A stretch of 22,141 nucleotides of DNA, from positions 1-22,141 of the forward strand of contig DBMI01000007.1 of the NCBI GenBank assembly GCA_002298165.1. Direction: 5' to 3'. The notes under the pieces are model-generated. The model did no database searches, was not told the origin of the DNA, and was given only the letters and a program-made list of their open reading frames with translations. The stretch is from Desulfarculales bacterium UBA702 (GTDB lineage: Bacteria > Desulfobacterota > Syntrophobacteria > Syntrophobacterales > Syntrophobacteraceae). The position numbers and the translations under genes are program-made. Below, piece after piece: positions 1 to 7,196 of the stretch; within the stretch, counting starts at the first letter, position 1; the number at the start of each line of letters is the position of its first letter.

Positions 1-165
1 CAACCCCCTCCCCCAACCCCTCCCACCAGTGGAGGGAATCTTCCTTTAATTTCGCCCCATTATTTTCCATGGCAGCAGCCCCGTTTTTCGTGCCCACCAA
101 CTGCAATGAGGAACCGAATGAGGGACAAACAACCCGTGCCCACCCTATTTATCTACCCAATAATG
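1..165. other. region downstream of bioD, with pyrimidine-rich repeat
   Basis: No gene is supported here. The first ~37 bases are a C/T-rich tract containing a short inverted repeat (CCCTCC, then GGAGGG after a 7-nt loop). The decamer CGTGCCCACC occurs twice, at 89-98 and 135-144. The bio operon ends at 166 on the minus strand and no hairpin with a following T-run was found, so where its transcript ends is unclear. A similar C-rich tract lies at the right edge of the window (about 22129-22141), suggesting a common intergenic repeat in this genome. Confidence 0.35.
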
Positions 166-885
166 TCAAAAACCGGCACTTCCCAAAATTTCTTCAATTG
201 GCCGGTAGCAGTCTCTTCCCGGATTTGAAAGGTCTTCAACTTTACCGATCACACCAGAAACCTTTATTCCCGAAAACCTTTCCACCGCCTCGATGTTTTC
301 ATTGATCATTTCGGGCGGGGTCCCATGTGATTCGGCATCGATCAAGACTATTCCAATCGGGTCTATTCCTCTGAGTTTCAGCGACTCGATTGAGAGCAGT
401 GTATGATTAATCGTGCCCAGCCCGGCACGGGCAGCCAGAATGGGACGGGCATTCAGCATTGTGATCAGATCTATCATGAGGGTGCTTTGGTCCACTGGAA
501 CGAAAAGTCCCCCGGCTCCTTCGAGCACAAGGACAGAATTGTCGACTGAAGCGCTTTCGACCGCATCGACTATTACCTTCAGATTGATCTTCCGGGCTTC
601 GTCGCGTGCCGCAAACCAGGGCGCCTTGGGATTTTTGAAGCAATAGGGTACGCTTGCAGCAGGGTCCTTGCCATTTAGCTCCGGCACATTTTCGTAGATC
701 ATGCGGGCATCGCTGTCGGTGTCGTACGGGTCCCGGCAACCCGTCTGTATCAGTTTTATATAGAAAGGTTTTTCACCTATATTATAAAGGTGACGCATCA
801 CCAGGAGGGAGAGTACGGTTTTGCCCACCCCGGTATCAGTTCCGGTGATGAAGAGCCTGGCCGATTTCAGATCGAGCTTTTTCAT
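166..885 (-). CDS. bioD: dethiobiotin synthetase (BioD)
   Basis: BioD closes the ureido ring: it carboxylates 7,8-diaminopelargonate with CO2 and ATP to give dethiobiotin, the penultimate step of biotin synthesis, in the cytoplasm. The 239-aa product has the usual family length. Visible motifs are the N-terminal P-loop GTDTGVGKT (about residues 15-23), KLIQTG (usually KPxxTG; the proline is leucine here), EGAGGLFVP and ARAGLGTINHT for substrate and nucleotide binding. The ATG at 885 has a good ribosome site (AAGGAG, about 5 nt upstream) lying inside the 3' end of bioF, so the two genes overlap by 50 bp in different frames. It is the last gene of the bio operon. Identity is clear from motifs and context. 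Confidence 0.96.
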   Translation of the reverse strand: MKKLDLKSARLFITGTDTGVGKTVLSLLVMRHLYNIGEKPFYIKLIQTGCRDPYDTDSDARMIYENVPELNGKDPAASVPYCFKNPKAPWFAARDEARKINLKVIVDAVESASVDNSVLVLEGAGGLFVPVDQSTLMIDLITMLNARPILAARAGLGTINHTLLSIESLKLRGIDPIGIVLIDAESHGTPPEMINENIEAVERFSGIKVSGVIGKVEDLSNPGRDCYRPIEEILGSAGF

Positions 886-2014
886 ACGCTCCTTTCAGGG
901 ATTCGACAAAAATCGCTATATCATCCGGCGCGTGCAGCGCGCTCATCCCGACCCTCAATATAGCTTGTCCGAGTGGTACCGTGGGAAAGCGCGCCGGGAA
1001 GGCAAAAACTCCCCTTTCGGAAAGGTTTCGCGAGACAGCCGCGGCGAGTGCCTCATCCCCTATTTCCACTGCTACGATGTGAGCATCCCCGCTGGTTTTG
1101 AAGCCCTCTGCGGCGAGTGCCTCCTTCATGAGAATGCTGTTTTTGCGCAGTGTCTCGCGCTCGGCATCGCACCGGGAGACTATTTTCAGGGCATCAAGGG
1201 CCGATGCAGCATGGGCCTCGGGCAGAGTGGTCGAATAGATCAAAGGTGATGAGAAATTGAATAGATATTCCTTGAACCCCTCGGGAAGTAGCGCGAATGC
1301 GCCGAAAAGGCCGAAGGACTTGCCCATGGTTCCGACCGCCACATCGGCAATCGACCTGCCGATCCCTCTCCCCTTCTCACCTAGCGCTCCGAATGAATGG
1401 GCCTCGTCAACCAGGGTAAGGAATCCGTGGGTCTTTTTCAGTTCCGCGATTCCTTTGATATCCGGAAAATCGCCGTCCATGCTGAAAAGCCCCTCTGTAA
1501 GAACAAAGAGCTGCTTAGCGCTTCTGGATTCAAGGCGTTTTTTCAGGTGTGACATCGAATTGTGCTTAAATCCCAGAAACTCGGACCTGCTCAACTCCAT
1601 GCCTTTTACGGTGCTCGCGTGAACGTGTTTATCGAAGATCACCGTATCGTCGCGGCCGAAAAGGGCAGATACCACCCCCAGGTTGGTCTGGTAGCCCGAT
1701 GGGAAAAAAAGTGCGTCTGCGTAGCCGAAGTGATCGGCAAAGGCTTTTTCGGCCCGCGAAATAACCGAGTAGTTACCGGTAACGAGCCGAGAGGAAGAAG
1801 ATGAAGTACCGTATTTTTTGAAATTTGCCGCCACTTTCTCGGCCAGTTCAGCGGACGCGCCGAGCCCCAGGTAATCGTTAGAGGAAAAATTCAGAATTTT
1901 GCGCCCACCTACGAAAACGTACTTTCCCTCTCTTTTCTCGATTTGCGGCGGGTTGCGGTACAGCCCTGCCTGATGCTGCATCAGCAACTTGTCTTTTATC
2001 CGCTTTTCAAACAT
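836..2014 (-). CDS. bioF: 8-amino-7-oxononanoate synthase (BioF)
   Basis: BioF is a PLP enzyme that condenses L-alanine with a pimeloyl thioester to give 8-amino-7-oxononanoate (KAPA), releasing CO2 and the carrier. The 392-aa length fits the alpha-oxoamine synthase family. Visible are FSSNDYLGL (43-51), the GTSSSSSRLVTGN loop (69-81), the DKHVHAS segment (128-134), the cofactor-binding DEAH (203-206) and the PLP lysine K232 in GTMGKSFG. The ATG at 2014 is preceded by GGAAGG at good spacing. Its 5' end overlaps the preceding hotdog gene by 19 bp and its 3' end overlaps bioD by 50 bp. Being downstream of a carrier protein and ketosynthase suggests the substrate is pimeloyl bound to the operon's own ACP; that is inference. 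Confidence 0.96.
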   Translation of the reverse strand: MFEKRIKDKLLMQHQAGLYRNPPQIEKREGKYVFVGGRKILNFSSNDYLGLGASAELAEKVAANFKKYGTSSSSSRLVTGNYSVISRAEKAFADHFGYADALFFPSGYQTNLGVVSALFGRDDTVIFDKHVHASTVKGMELSRSEFLGFKHNSMSHLKKRLESRSAKQLFVLTEGLFSMDGDFPDIKGIAELKKTHGFLTLVDEAHSFGALGEKGRGIGRSIADVAVGTMGKSFGLFGAFALLPEGFKEYLFNFSSPLIYSTTLPEAHAASALDALKIVSRCDAERETLRKNSILMKEALAAEGFKTSGDAHIVAVEIGDEALAAAVSRNLSERGVFAFPARFPTVPLGQAILRVGMSALHAPDDIAIFVESLKGAYEKARSEIGQALHHRN

Positions 2015-2436
2015 GAAAATACCTTCCGGTAATGTGACTGAAGTATGTCCCGGTTGAAGCCCGATTCACCGTATTCGGCCAGGGCAAACATGAATTCTCC
2101 GTCTATCGCGGCCTCATCTTCTACGGTTGCTGTGAGGCGGTATGAAAAAGCTGAGCTGCTGCGACTCTCCAGCCTGCCCACCAGCCTGCAGTTGCCGGAC
2201 AGCTCACCTTTTTGGGGCAGCAAGCAACTCTTAATACCCAGCAAAAAAGCGTGTTTCTGGAAATCGATGAGATACCGTACGTGGAACGCCCCCAACTGTG
2301 CGAGGGTCTCGACGCCCAGATAGACAGGCGCGCGGTCCAACTGCTTGAACCCCTCTATGGAATCCGGCCCGGCATCCACAATTTCATCGAGCATCACAAA
2401 CCCGCTGAGATTTGAACGAATGACTATTGGGTCCAT
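1996..2436 (-). CDS. hotdog-fold 3-hydroxyacyl-ACP dehydratase-like protein (Glu kept, His missing)
   Basis: This 146-aa protein resembles the FabZ/FabA-related hotdog dehydratases, closest by eye to the ApeP-like (COG4706-type) branch: PVYLGVETLAQLGAF (37-51) matches the long hotdog helix, followed by FLLGIKS (about 64-70). E43 in VETLAQ aligns with the catalytic Glu68 of E. coli FabZ. The segment that should carry HFPG with the catalytic His is absent; an ungapped alignment puts Gly29 there. It is therefore unlikely to be a complete dehydratase alone. The operon's other hotdog protein (5426-5710) has the opposite deficiency, so a mixed dimer is an attractive reading. A thioesterase role is the main alternative. 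It overlaps the ketosynthase gene by 13 bp and bioF by 19 bp, indicating coupled translation. Confidence 0.75.
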   Translation of the reverse strand: MDPIVIRSNLSGFVMLDEIVDAGPDSIEGFKQLDRAPVYLGVETLAQLGAFHVRYLIDFQKHAFLLGIKSCLLPQKGELSGNCRLVGRLESRSSSAFSYRLTATVEDEAAIDGEFMFALAEYGESGFNRDILQSHYRKVFSCLKSG

Positions 2437-3638
2437 TTTTTCACCACCAGGGCCGCGTTTTGGCCCCCGAACCCGAAATTTTCAAAAAGCATGGTTTTTG
2501 CCGCAAAATCCCGATTCTCGCGAACGAAATGAAGGTTGTCATTGCAGGGTTGGACGAGGTTGCGAATTCCTGGCAGGATTTCATTTTCAAGGCATGCAAG
2601 GCCTATTGAAAGCTCGACGGCTCCACATGCCGCGGCGAGGTGGCCCACCCAGGATTTCAGGGCGATGACCGGGGGCGAATGCATATCGAAAACCCTGCCT
2701 ATGAGATTGGCCTCCATCTCATCATTTAGTTGTGTTCCGGTGCCGTGTGCCGAAATAACATCGATCTGGCCGGGACTCATGCCGGCTTCAGCCAGTGCAA
2801 AACGCACAGCGGCCTCGCCCCACTTCCCCGTTGGATCGGGTGCCGTCATGTTGTGGCCGTCCATCGAAGCACCGAAACCGCAAATTTCCGCAATGATCCC
2901 AGCGCCGCGTGCCCGGGCGTGATCCAGGTTTTCCAGCAGGAAAAAGGCTCCGCCCTCGCCGGGGACAAAACCCTTCCTGTTCACGCCAAATGGGCTATAC
3001 TCCGCGGAGCAGTCGCCGTCTCCGGTCCACAGCGCCTGGGCTTTTCTGTATGCAAGCAGGGCCCCGGGGCTCAGGCGCGAATCACCGCCTCCGGCCAGGG
3101 CCAGGTCCAGATAGCCGTTGCGAACCTTGCGGAAAGCCTCACCAATTGCCTGAAGAGATGCTGAGCAGGCCGTGCCGATTGTAGCGTTTTCGCCGTGAAT
3201 TCCCGCGAGGTCGGCAATTGCCGATGCGGCGGTATTCGGAAGGAACTTCAAGATCCACAGGGCGGGCAGGTCTTGCCGGTCCATTTGGCCCTCGAGGATT
3301 TCGGGAAACTCACCTCCGATATCCAGGTTCGGACCGGAGCCGACGAAAAGGCCTGCCCCGGCAAGCATCTCACCGGAAAGTCCTGCTTCTTTCAGGGCTC
3401 CCATGGCCGAAGCGGCGCAAAAAGCAGCCCCCCGGTTCAGGTAGCGCAAATTCTTGTACCGGCCGATGAAATCCCTCGGGCTGAAATCCTTTCCTACCGG
3501 GCAGACCCAGACACCTGGATCAAACTCCGAGCGCTCGAAAGTCTTCTTGCCTTCCCGGATGGATTTGACAATTTCGCCGGATGAAGAACCGAGAGGGGAA
3601 ACCACCCCGACTGAAGTTATTACGACTCGATTGGGCAT
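2424..3638 (-). CDS. beta-ketoacyl-ACP synthase of FabF/FabB type in the bio operon
   Basis: A condensing enzyme that should join malonyl-ACP to an acyl primer on a carrier protein. At 404 aa it has the KAS I/II length, and the full Cys-His-His triad is present: C158 in GTACSAS, H298 in SAHGTGT and H333 in KSWVGH. The N-terminus (RVVITSVGVVSPLG) and C-terminus (ENFGFGGQNA) are typical. The usual KSxxGHxxGAAG motif reads KSWVGHLAAACGAVE. Inside a biotin operon lacking bioC and bioH, it probably extends a dicarboxylyl primer (malonyl or glutaryl) toward pimeloyl-ACP; this specificity is inferred. It is neither a KAS III enzyme nor BioZ, which have a Cys-His-Asn triad. It starts 4 nt after the nitroreductase stop, without a strong ribosome site, so translation is probably coupled. 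Confidence 0.9.
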   Translation of the reverse strand: MPNRVVITSVGVVSPLGSSSGEIVKSIREGKKTFERSEFDPGVWVCPVGKDFSPRDFIGRYKNLRYLNRGAAFCAASAMGALKEAGLSGEMLAGAGLFVGSGPNLDIGGEFPEILEGQMDRQDLPALWILKFLPNTAASAIADLAGIHGENATIGTACSASLQAIGEAFRKVRNGYLDLALAGGGDSRLSPGALLAYRKAQALWTGDGDCSAEYSPFGVNRKGFVPGEGGAFFLLENLDHARARGAGIIAEICGFGASMDGHNMTAPDPTGKWGEAAVRFALAEAGMSPGQIDVISAHGTGTQLNDEMEANLIGRVFDMHSPPVIALKSWVGHLAAACGAVELSIGLACLENEILPGIRNLVQPCNDNLHFVRENRDFAAKTMLFENFGFGGQNAALVVKKWTQ

Positions 3639-3642
3639 GGAT

Positions 3643-4293
3643 TCAAGCTATTTCAATGTAAATCTCGGAGAGTCTTTTCCTCTCCACGGGGTCCGGAGAT
3701 TCGTCGGGGAACCCTACCGTGATGAAGCATTTTACGCGAACGCCCTCGATCCCCAGGACCTTTTCGACCTCGGGCAGGAAGGCCAGGGGTCCGGTAAGGA
3801 TGCAGGTTCCCAGTCCGATGGCTTCACTTTTCAGCATCAGGGACTGGAGGGCCAACCCGATCGAGATGTCCAGGTCGGTTTCGCCCCGAATTGTTTCCGG
3901 CGGCAGGATTCCAGCCTCACGCAGCTTGCCCGAGAAGGTCTCATGTCCCATAACCGTTCCGACTGCAAGGATCACCGGCGCATCAAACATAAACTCCGAA
4001 TAGCGGAAATAGGCGTTTATAAGATTTCTGGTCTTCTTCGCCCCGCCTTTTTGATCGAGAATTTCGAGAAGCTCCCGGCGCCGCTCTGTCATAACCTCGT
4101 GGAGCTTATCCCTGACCTCATCGGATAATATTCTGTAGAACCTCACCGGCTGGCTGTTTGACGGAGATGGAGCCATGGCGGCGCAGGAGATTATAGCCTC
4201 GATCCAGCCCTGGGAAGGCACCTCGGATTTATATTTCCTTATGCTTCTTCGCTTGCGGATTATTTTTTCTATAGGATCGATAAAAGCTAGCAT
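3643..4293 (-). CDS. nitroreductase-family FMN protein in the bio operon
   Basis: A 216-aa member of the FMN-dependent nitroreductase family. The FMN-phosphate-binding start (RKRRSIRKY, about 13-21), the APSPSNSQPVRF loop and the C-terminal GLGTCILTGP followed by the ITVGFPDE strand are all recognisable, and the length is normal. These enzymes form cytoplasmic homodimers that move hydride from NAD(P)H to varied acceptors. What this one reduces is not shown by sequence. Its place between a carrier protein and a ketosynthase is notable because the operon encodes ketosynthase, ketoreductase and dehydratase candidates but no classical enoyl reductase (FabI, FabK, FabV or FabL); it could supply that step. 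Its ATG overlaps the ACP stop codon (ATGCTAG). Confidence 0.85.
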   Translation of the reverse strand: MLAFIDPIEKIIRKRRSIRKYKSEVPSQGWIEAIISCAAMAPSPSNSQPVRFYRILSDEVRDKLHEVMTERRRELLEILDQKGGAKKTRNLINAYFRYSEFMFDAPVILAVGTVMGHETFSGKLREAGILPPETIRGETDLDISIGLALQSLMLKSEAIGLGTCILTGPLAFLPEVEKVLGIEGVRVKCFITVGFPDESPDPVERKRLSEIYIEIA

Positions 4294-4661
4294 CCGTTTT
4301 TTCCGGCTCGCCAGGAGACGTATGACATAAGGTCCTTTACTTTGAGTACCGGACCGCCCTCGAGGTCGCCGAGGATCTCGCCGGCCCTTTTACCATTAAT
4401 AAAGGGGAATTGCCGCAGTATGCGATTTCCAGCGTCTCCGTTTGCCCCTGCACCGTTCAAACAGCTCCTTAGCGATTTTAGATAGATCTCTTCGTCGTTT
4501 ATCTCGACCTTAAACCTGGAATTAAGGGATATCGAAAGCTCGAGAAGGTCGATCGATTCCGCGCCCAGGTCCCTTATGACATAGGTTTCCGGCGTGACTT
4601 GCTCGGCCTCTATATCAAGTATTTCAGTAAGAGATTCGCGAATTTCGCCGAAGATGTCCAT
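4287..4661 (-). CDS. dedicated acyl carrier protein with enlarged C-terminal half
   Basis: Acyl carrier protein that would hold the growing acyl chain on a phosphopantetheine arm. The attachment motif is DLGAESIDLLEL, with the serine at residue 36, the same place as in E. coli AcpP. At 124 aa it is longer than the usual ~75-85: about 40 extra residues (roughly 65-105, including FPFINGKRAG and EILGDLEGGP) sit between helix II and the final helix (LKVKDLMSYV). A GGAGG ribosome site lies 7 nt before the ATG at 4661. It follows the SDR gene and overlaps the nitroreductase start. It is probably a pathway-specific carrier rather than the housekeeping ACP; the role of the insertion is unknown. Confidence 0.88.
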   Translation of the reverse strand: MDIFGEIRESLTEILDIEAEQVTPETYVIRDLGAESIDLLELSISLNSRFKVEINDEEIYLKSLRSCLNGAGANGDAGNRILRQFPFINGKRAGEILGDLEGGPVLKVKDLMSYVSWRAGKNGC

Positions 4662-4688
4662 GAAACTGCCTCCACTCCACTTGGATAT

Positions 4689-5429
4689 TCATTTGACGGC
4701 CGTCAGGCCGCCGTCCATGCATATTTCCACGGCATTGAACGCCGCGGCGGAATCGGAAAGAAAAAAGAGTACGGCCTGCGCAACTTCACCAGGAGCAATT
4801 GCCCTGCCAATTGGAGTCCGCGCAACCGCACCGTCGTGGGCCTCGATGTAGCGCCCCCCACGGCCGGAATCCACATAACCGGGCCGCAGGGTAACGGAGG
4901 TGATTCCACGCCCCGCCATTTCCACGCCAACGCTTCGATAGAGTGCCTCGGATGCAAGCTTTGCCGCCGCATAGAAACCCTGCCCCGGATTGGACCGCCA
5001 CGCCGCGGCGGATGATATGAAAACCATCCGTCCCTGCCTTTTTTTCAGCATGGCGCGCGCAGCCCTTCTTATCAAATCAGCCCGCGTGGAAACATTTTCA
5101 GTGAAATACCGGCTGGTCAATACGGCATCCGCGGATCCCACCAGGCTCTCGTAATCCCCCTGCGCAAAATCAACCAGGTAATCCGGTCCTTCTTCCATTT
5201 GCGAAAAGAGCCGTTCCACCGATTCGGGGATGGAAAAATCCATGTGAGCGGTATCGAAGCGCCCTTCGAATTGCTTGAGACTGTCTTCTATCTTGCCGCG
5301 CCCCTGCTCGCTTCTCCAGGTCAGAAGCGGATGCAGACCCTCGCCCATAAGAAGTCCCGCAACGCAGAGGGCCATCTCGCAGCTCCCGCCCGCGATCAGT
5401 ACACGGTTGCCCTTGAATTCGAGCTTCAT
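4689..5429 (-). CDS. FabG-like short-chain dehydrogenase (3-oxoacyl-ACP reductase) in the bio operon
   Basis: A 246-aa classical SDR, the length of FabG, expected to reduce a 3-oxoacyl-ACP to the 3-hydroxyacyl form with NAD(P)H. The catalytic set N112, S140, Y153 and K157 (YAAAK) is present, and the C-terminal LSDSAAAFNAVEICMDGG matches the FabG tail. Two conserved features are degenerate: the glycine-rich TGxxxGxG becomes AGGSCEMA, with Glu18 and Ala20 replacing glycines, and the NNAG strand end reads DFAQG. This points to a specialised paralogue, perhaps with altered cofactor binding. Its ATG overlaps the stop of the upstream hotdog gene (ATGA), indicating coupled translation. The substrate is inferred from the neighbouring ACP and ketosynthase. 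Confidence 0.87.
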   Translation of the reverse strand: MKLEFKGNRVLIAGGSCEMALCVAGLLMGEGLHPLLTWRSEQGRGKIEDSLKQFEGRFDTAHMDFSIPESVERLFSQMEEGPDYLVDFAQGDYESLVGSADAVLTSRYFTENVSTRADLIRRAARAMLKKRQGRMVFISSAAAWRSNPGQGFYAAAKLASEALYRSVGVEMAGRGITSVTLRPGYVDSGRGGRYIEAHDGAVARTPIGRAIAPGEVAQAVLFFLSDSAAAFNAVEICMDGGLTAVK

Positions 5430-5710
5430 AGCCCAAGTCTCCCTGTTGCGACGAGGGACTTGCTACTGAAAAGCGAGCACTTGATATCCCGCCCGGAAAG
5501 TTCAATATGAAATGGATATTCCCCGGGAGAAATGAATTTTTTGAACCTGAAAGAGCTTATGGATGCCACCTTCCGTTCGGTGCACAGTTTATTGGCTGCC
5601 AGCATGAAAGCGTGGATTATGACGCTTCCGGGCACAACCGGATTTCCCGGAAAATGATCGGTATAGATCCGGTCTTCAGGGTCGAAAAAAAATGAGCCTT
5701 CAACGTGCAT
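5426..5710 (-). CDS. short FabZ-like hotdog protein (His kept, Glu replaced)
   Basis: A 94-aa protein corresponding to the core of a FabZ-type 3-hydroxyacyl-ACP dehydratase (normally ~140-150 aa), lacking the N-terminal strand region. It carries DHFPGNPVVPG (18-28), which holds the catalytic His19, aligned with His54 of E. coli FabZ. Fourteen residues later, where FabZ has its catalytic Glu68, this protein has His33 (GSVIIHAF). It probably cannot form a normal homodimeric active site, but could supply the His half to the hotdog protein encoded at 1996-2436, which keeps the Glu. It lies just after bioA (22 nt between genes) and has a GGTGG-type ribosome site. A degenerate or structural role is the alternative. 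Confidence 0.78.
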   Translation of the reverse strand: MHVEGSFFFDPEDRIYTDHFPGNPVVPGSVIIHAFMLAANKLCTERKVASISSFRFKKFISPGEYPFHIELSGRDIKCSLFSSKSLVATGRLGL

Positions 5711-5732
5711 AAATCCACCTGGAAAAACGCTG

Positions 5733-7106
5733 TCAGGCGCCTTCGGTGACGATTCGAATCGAGTCGTATGTTATGTCGCACATCCGGTCAATCTCAGTTT
5801 GGGAGATTGCAAGCGGCGGCATCATGACTATCACCGGGCCAAGCGGACGGATGATAAGGCCGCGCTTTCTGGCCTCCAGAATCACCCGGTGGCCGATCTT
5901 GAGTTCCGGGGCGTATTCGCTCTTGCTTTCTTTGTCGGATACCAGCTCGATTCCGATCATGATCCCCATCTGCCGCACATTTCCCACGTGGGGCAGGGCT
6001 TTGAAAGACTCCAGCCTCTCCGATAGCCTCTTGATTTTTGGCTGAAGATCATTGATCACCCTTTCATCATTGAATACATCCAGGCTCGCAATCCCGGCCA
6101 CGCAGGCCAGGGGATTCCCGGTATAAGTATGTCCGTGGAAGAACGCCTTGAATTCTTCGTACTTTCCGAGAAAACCCTGATAGACCTCCTCGGTCGCAAG
6201 CGTTGCGGCAAGCGGAAGGTATCCTCCCGAGATTCCCTTGGACAGGGCCATGAGATCGGGAGATACGGTTTCGTGCTCGCACGCAAACATTTTGCCCGTT
6301 TTCCCGAAGCCGACCGCAACCTCATCGGCGATCATCAGGAGACCGTGCCGGGTGCAAAGCTCCCTTACACCCTTGAGGAAGCCGGGAGGCTGGATCAACA
6401 TTCCCGCCGCGCCCTGCACCAGGGGCTCGATAACAAGCGCGCATGCCTCGCGGGCATGCCGGGCCGCCAGCTCCTCGAGCCTGCCCAGGCACTCAAGCCC
6501 GCACGATGGGTATTCGCGCCCAAAGGGGCATCGGTAACAGTACGGGGACTCGGCTTTAAAGGAGTCGAAAAGAAGTGGGCTGTACTTTTCGTGGAAAAGG
6601 TCAATCCCGCCGATGCTGACCGATCCAATCGTATCTCCGTGATACGCGTTTTTGAATGAGATGAATTTCCTTCGCGCCGGGTCTTTTCCCGCTTGAATGT
6701 GGTACTGGAAAGCCATCTTGAGGGCCACTTCGACCGCCGTCGAACCATTATCGGAATAGAAGACTTTCGTGAGGCCTGGAGGCGCGATCTCGATCAGTTT
6801 CTTTGCCAGCCTTATTGCGGGAATGCTTGAAAGTCCCAGCAGTGTTGAATGGGCGACCCGGCCCAGTTGTTCCTTTATCGCGCGGTCAATTTTCTCTTTT
6901 CTGTGTCCGTGTACGTTGGTCCAGAGCGATGAGACCCCATCGATATAGGAGTTGCCGTGGATGTCTCTAAGAGTACAGCCTTCCCCTGATTCGATGATAA
7001 GCGGCTCTTCAAGCGAATAATCCTGCATTTGGGTAAAAGGGTGCCATATGTATTGCCTGTCATCGTCCGCCAGGCTCCTGTTTCTTGACTCGACCGATTC
7101 CATCAT
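5733..7106 (-). CDS. bioA: adenosylmethionine-8-amino-7-oxononanoate aminotransferase (BioA)
   Basis: BioA is a class-III PLP aminotransferase that uses S-adenosylmethionine as amino donor to turn KAPA into 7,8-diaminopelargonate. About 457 aa from the chosen start. Motifs: WHPFTQM near the N-terminus (21-27), SDNGSTA, the PLP aspartate in IADEVAVGFGKTG (about residue 261) and the PLP lysine K290 in SKGISGGYLPL. A small cysteine-rich segment (CYRCPFG followed by CGLEC, about 190-206) is present; I recall similar segments in other BioA proteins. The reading frame extends to a TTG at 7121, but GAGGA lies 4 nt before the ATG at 7106 and 7 nt before the ATG at 7103, so one of these is the start. 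First gene of the BirA-controlled operon. Confidence 0.96.
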   Translation of the reverse strand: MMESVESRNRSLADDDRQYIWHPFTQMQDYSLEEPLIIESGEGCTLRDIHGNSYIDGVSSLWTNVHGHRKEKIDRAIKEQLGRVAHSTLLGLSSIPAIRLAKKLIEIAPPGLTKVFYSDNGSTAVEVALKMAFQYHIQAGKDPARRKFISFKNAYHGDTIGSVSIGGIDLFHEKYSPLLFDSFKAESPYCYRCPFGREYPSCGLECLGRLEELAARHAREACALVIEPLVQGAAGMLIQPPGFLKGVRELCTRHGLLMIADEVAVGFGKTGKMFACEHETVSPDLMALSKGISGGYLPLAATLATEEVYQGFLGKYEEFKAFFHGHTYTGNPLACVAGIASLDVFNDERVINDLQPKIKRLSERLESFKALPHVGNVRQMGIMIGIELVSDKESKSEYAPELKIGHRVILEARKRGLIIRPLGPVIVMMPPLAISQTEIDRMCDITYDSIRIVTEGA

Positions 7107-7167
7107 GAATTCCTCGTTCAACAGCTTTATTTAGAAATCTCCAGTACTCACAGCTTTGCTTATACCG

Positions 7168-7196
7168 ACTAAAACAGGAAGGGCGCCCATTGTCAA
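7168..7196 (-). promoter_or_regulatory. putative sigma-70 promoter of the bio operon
   Basis: On the minus strand a perfect -35 TTGACA (7191-7196) is followed after 17 nt by TTTAGT (7168-7173), which matches 4 of 6 bases of the -10 consensus. Transcription would start near 7160, leaving a leader of about 55 nt before bioA. The -35 box lies inside the downstream half-site of the BirA operator, the arrangement expected for repression by BirA. Confidence 0.6.

Noticed and set aside
2424..3638. Ketosynthase as BioZ (the known glutaryl-CoA route)
   Set aside because: BioZ is a KAS III-like enzyme with a Cys-His-Asn triad; this protein has the Cys-His-His triad and ~400-aa length of FabF/FabB.
5426..5710. 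Short hotdog gene as a truncated pseudogene of fabZ
   Set aside because: The frame is intact, it has a ribosome site, its stop overlaps the next start, and the HFPG motif is preserved, so it looks selected. A pseudogene is not fully excluded.
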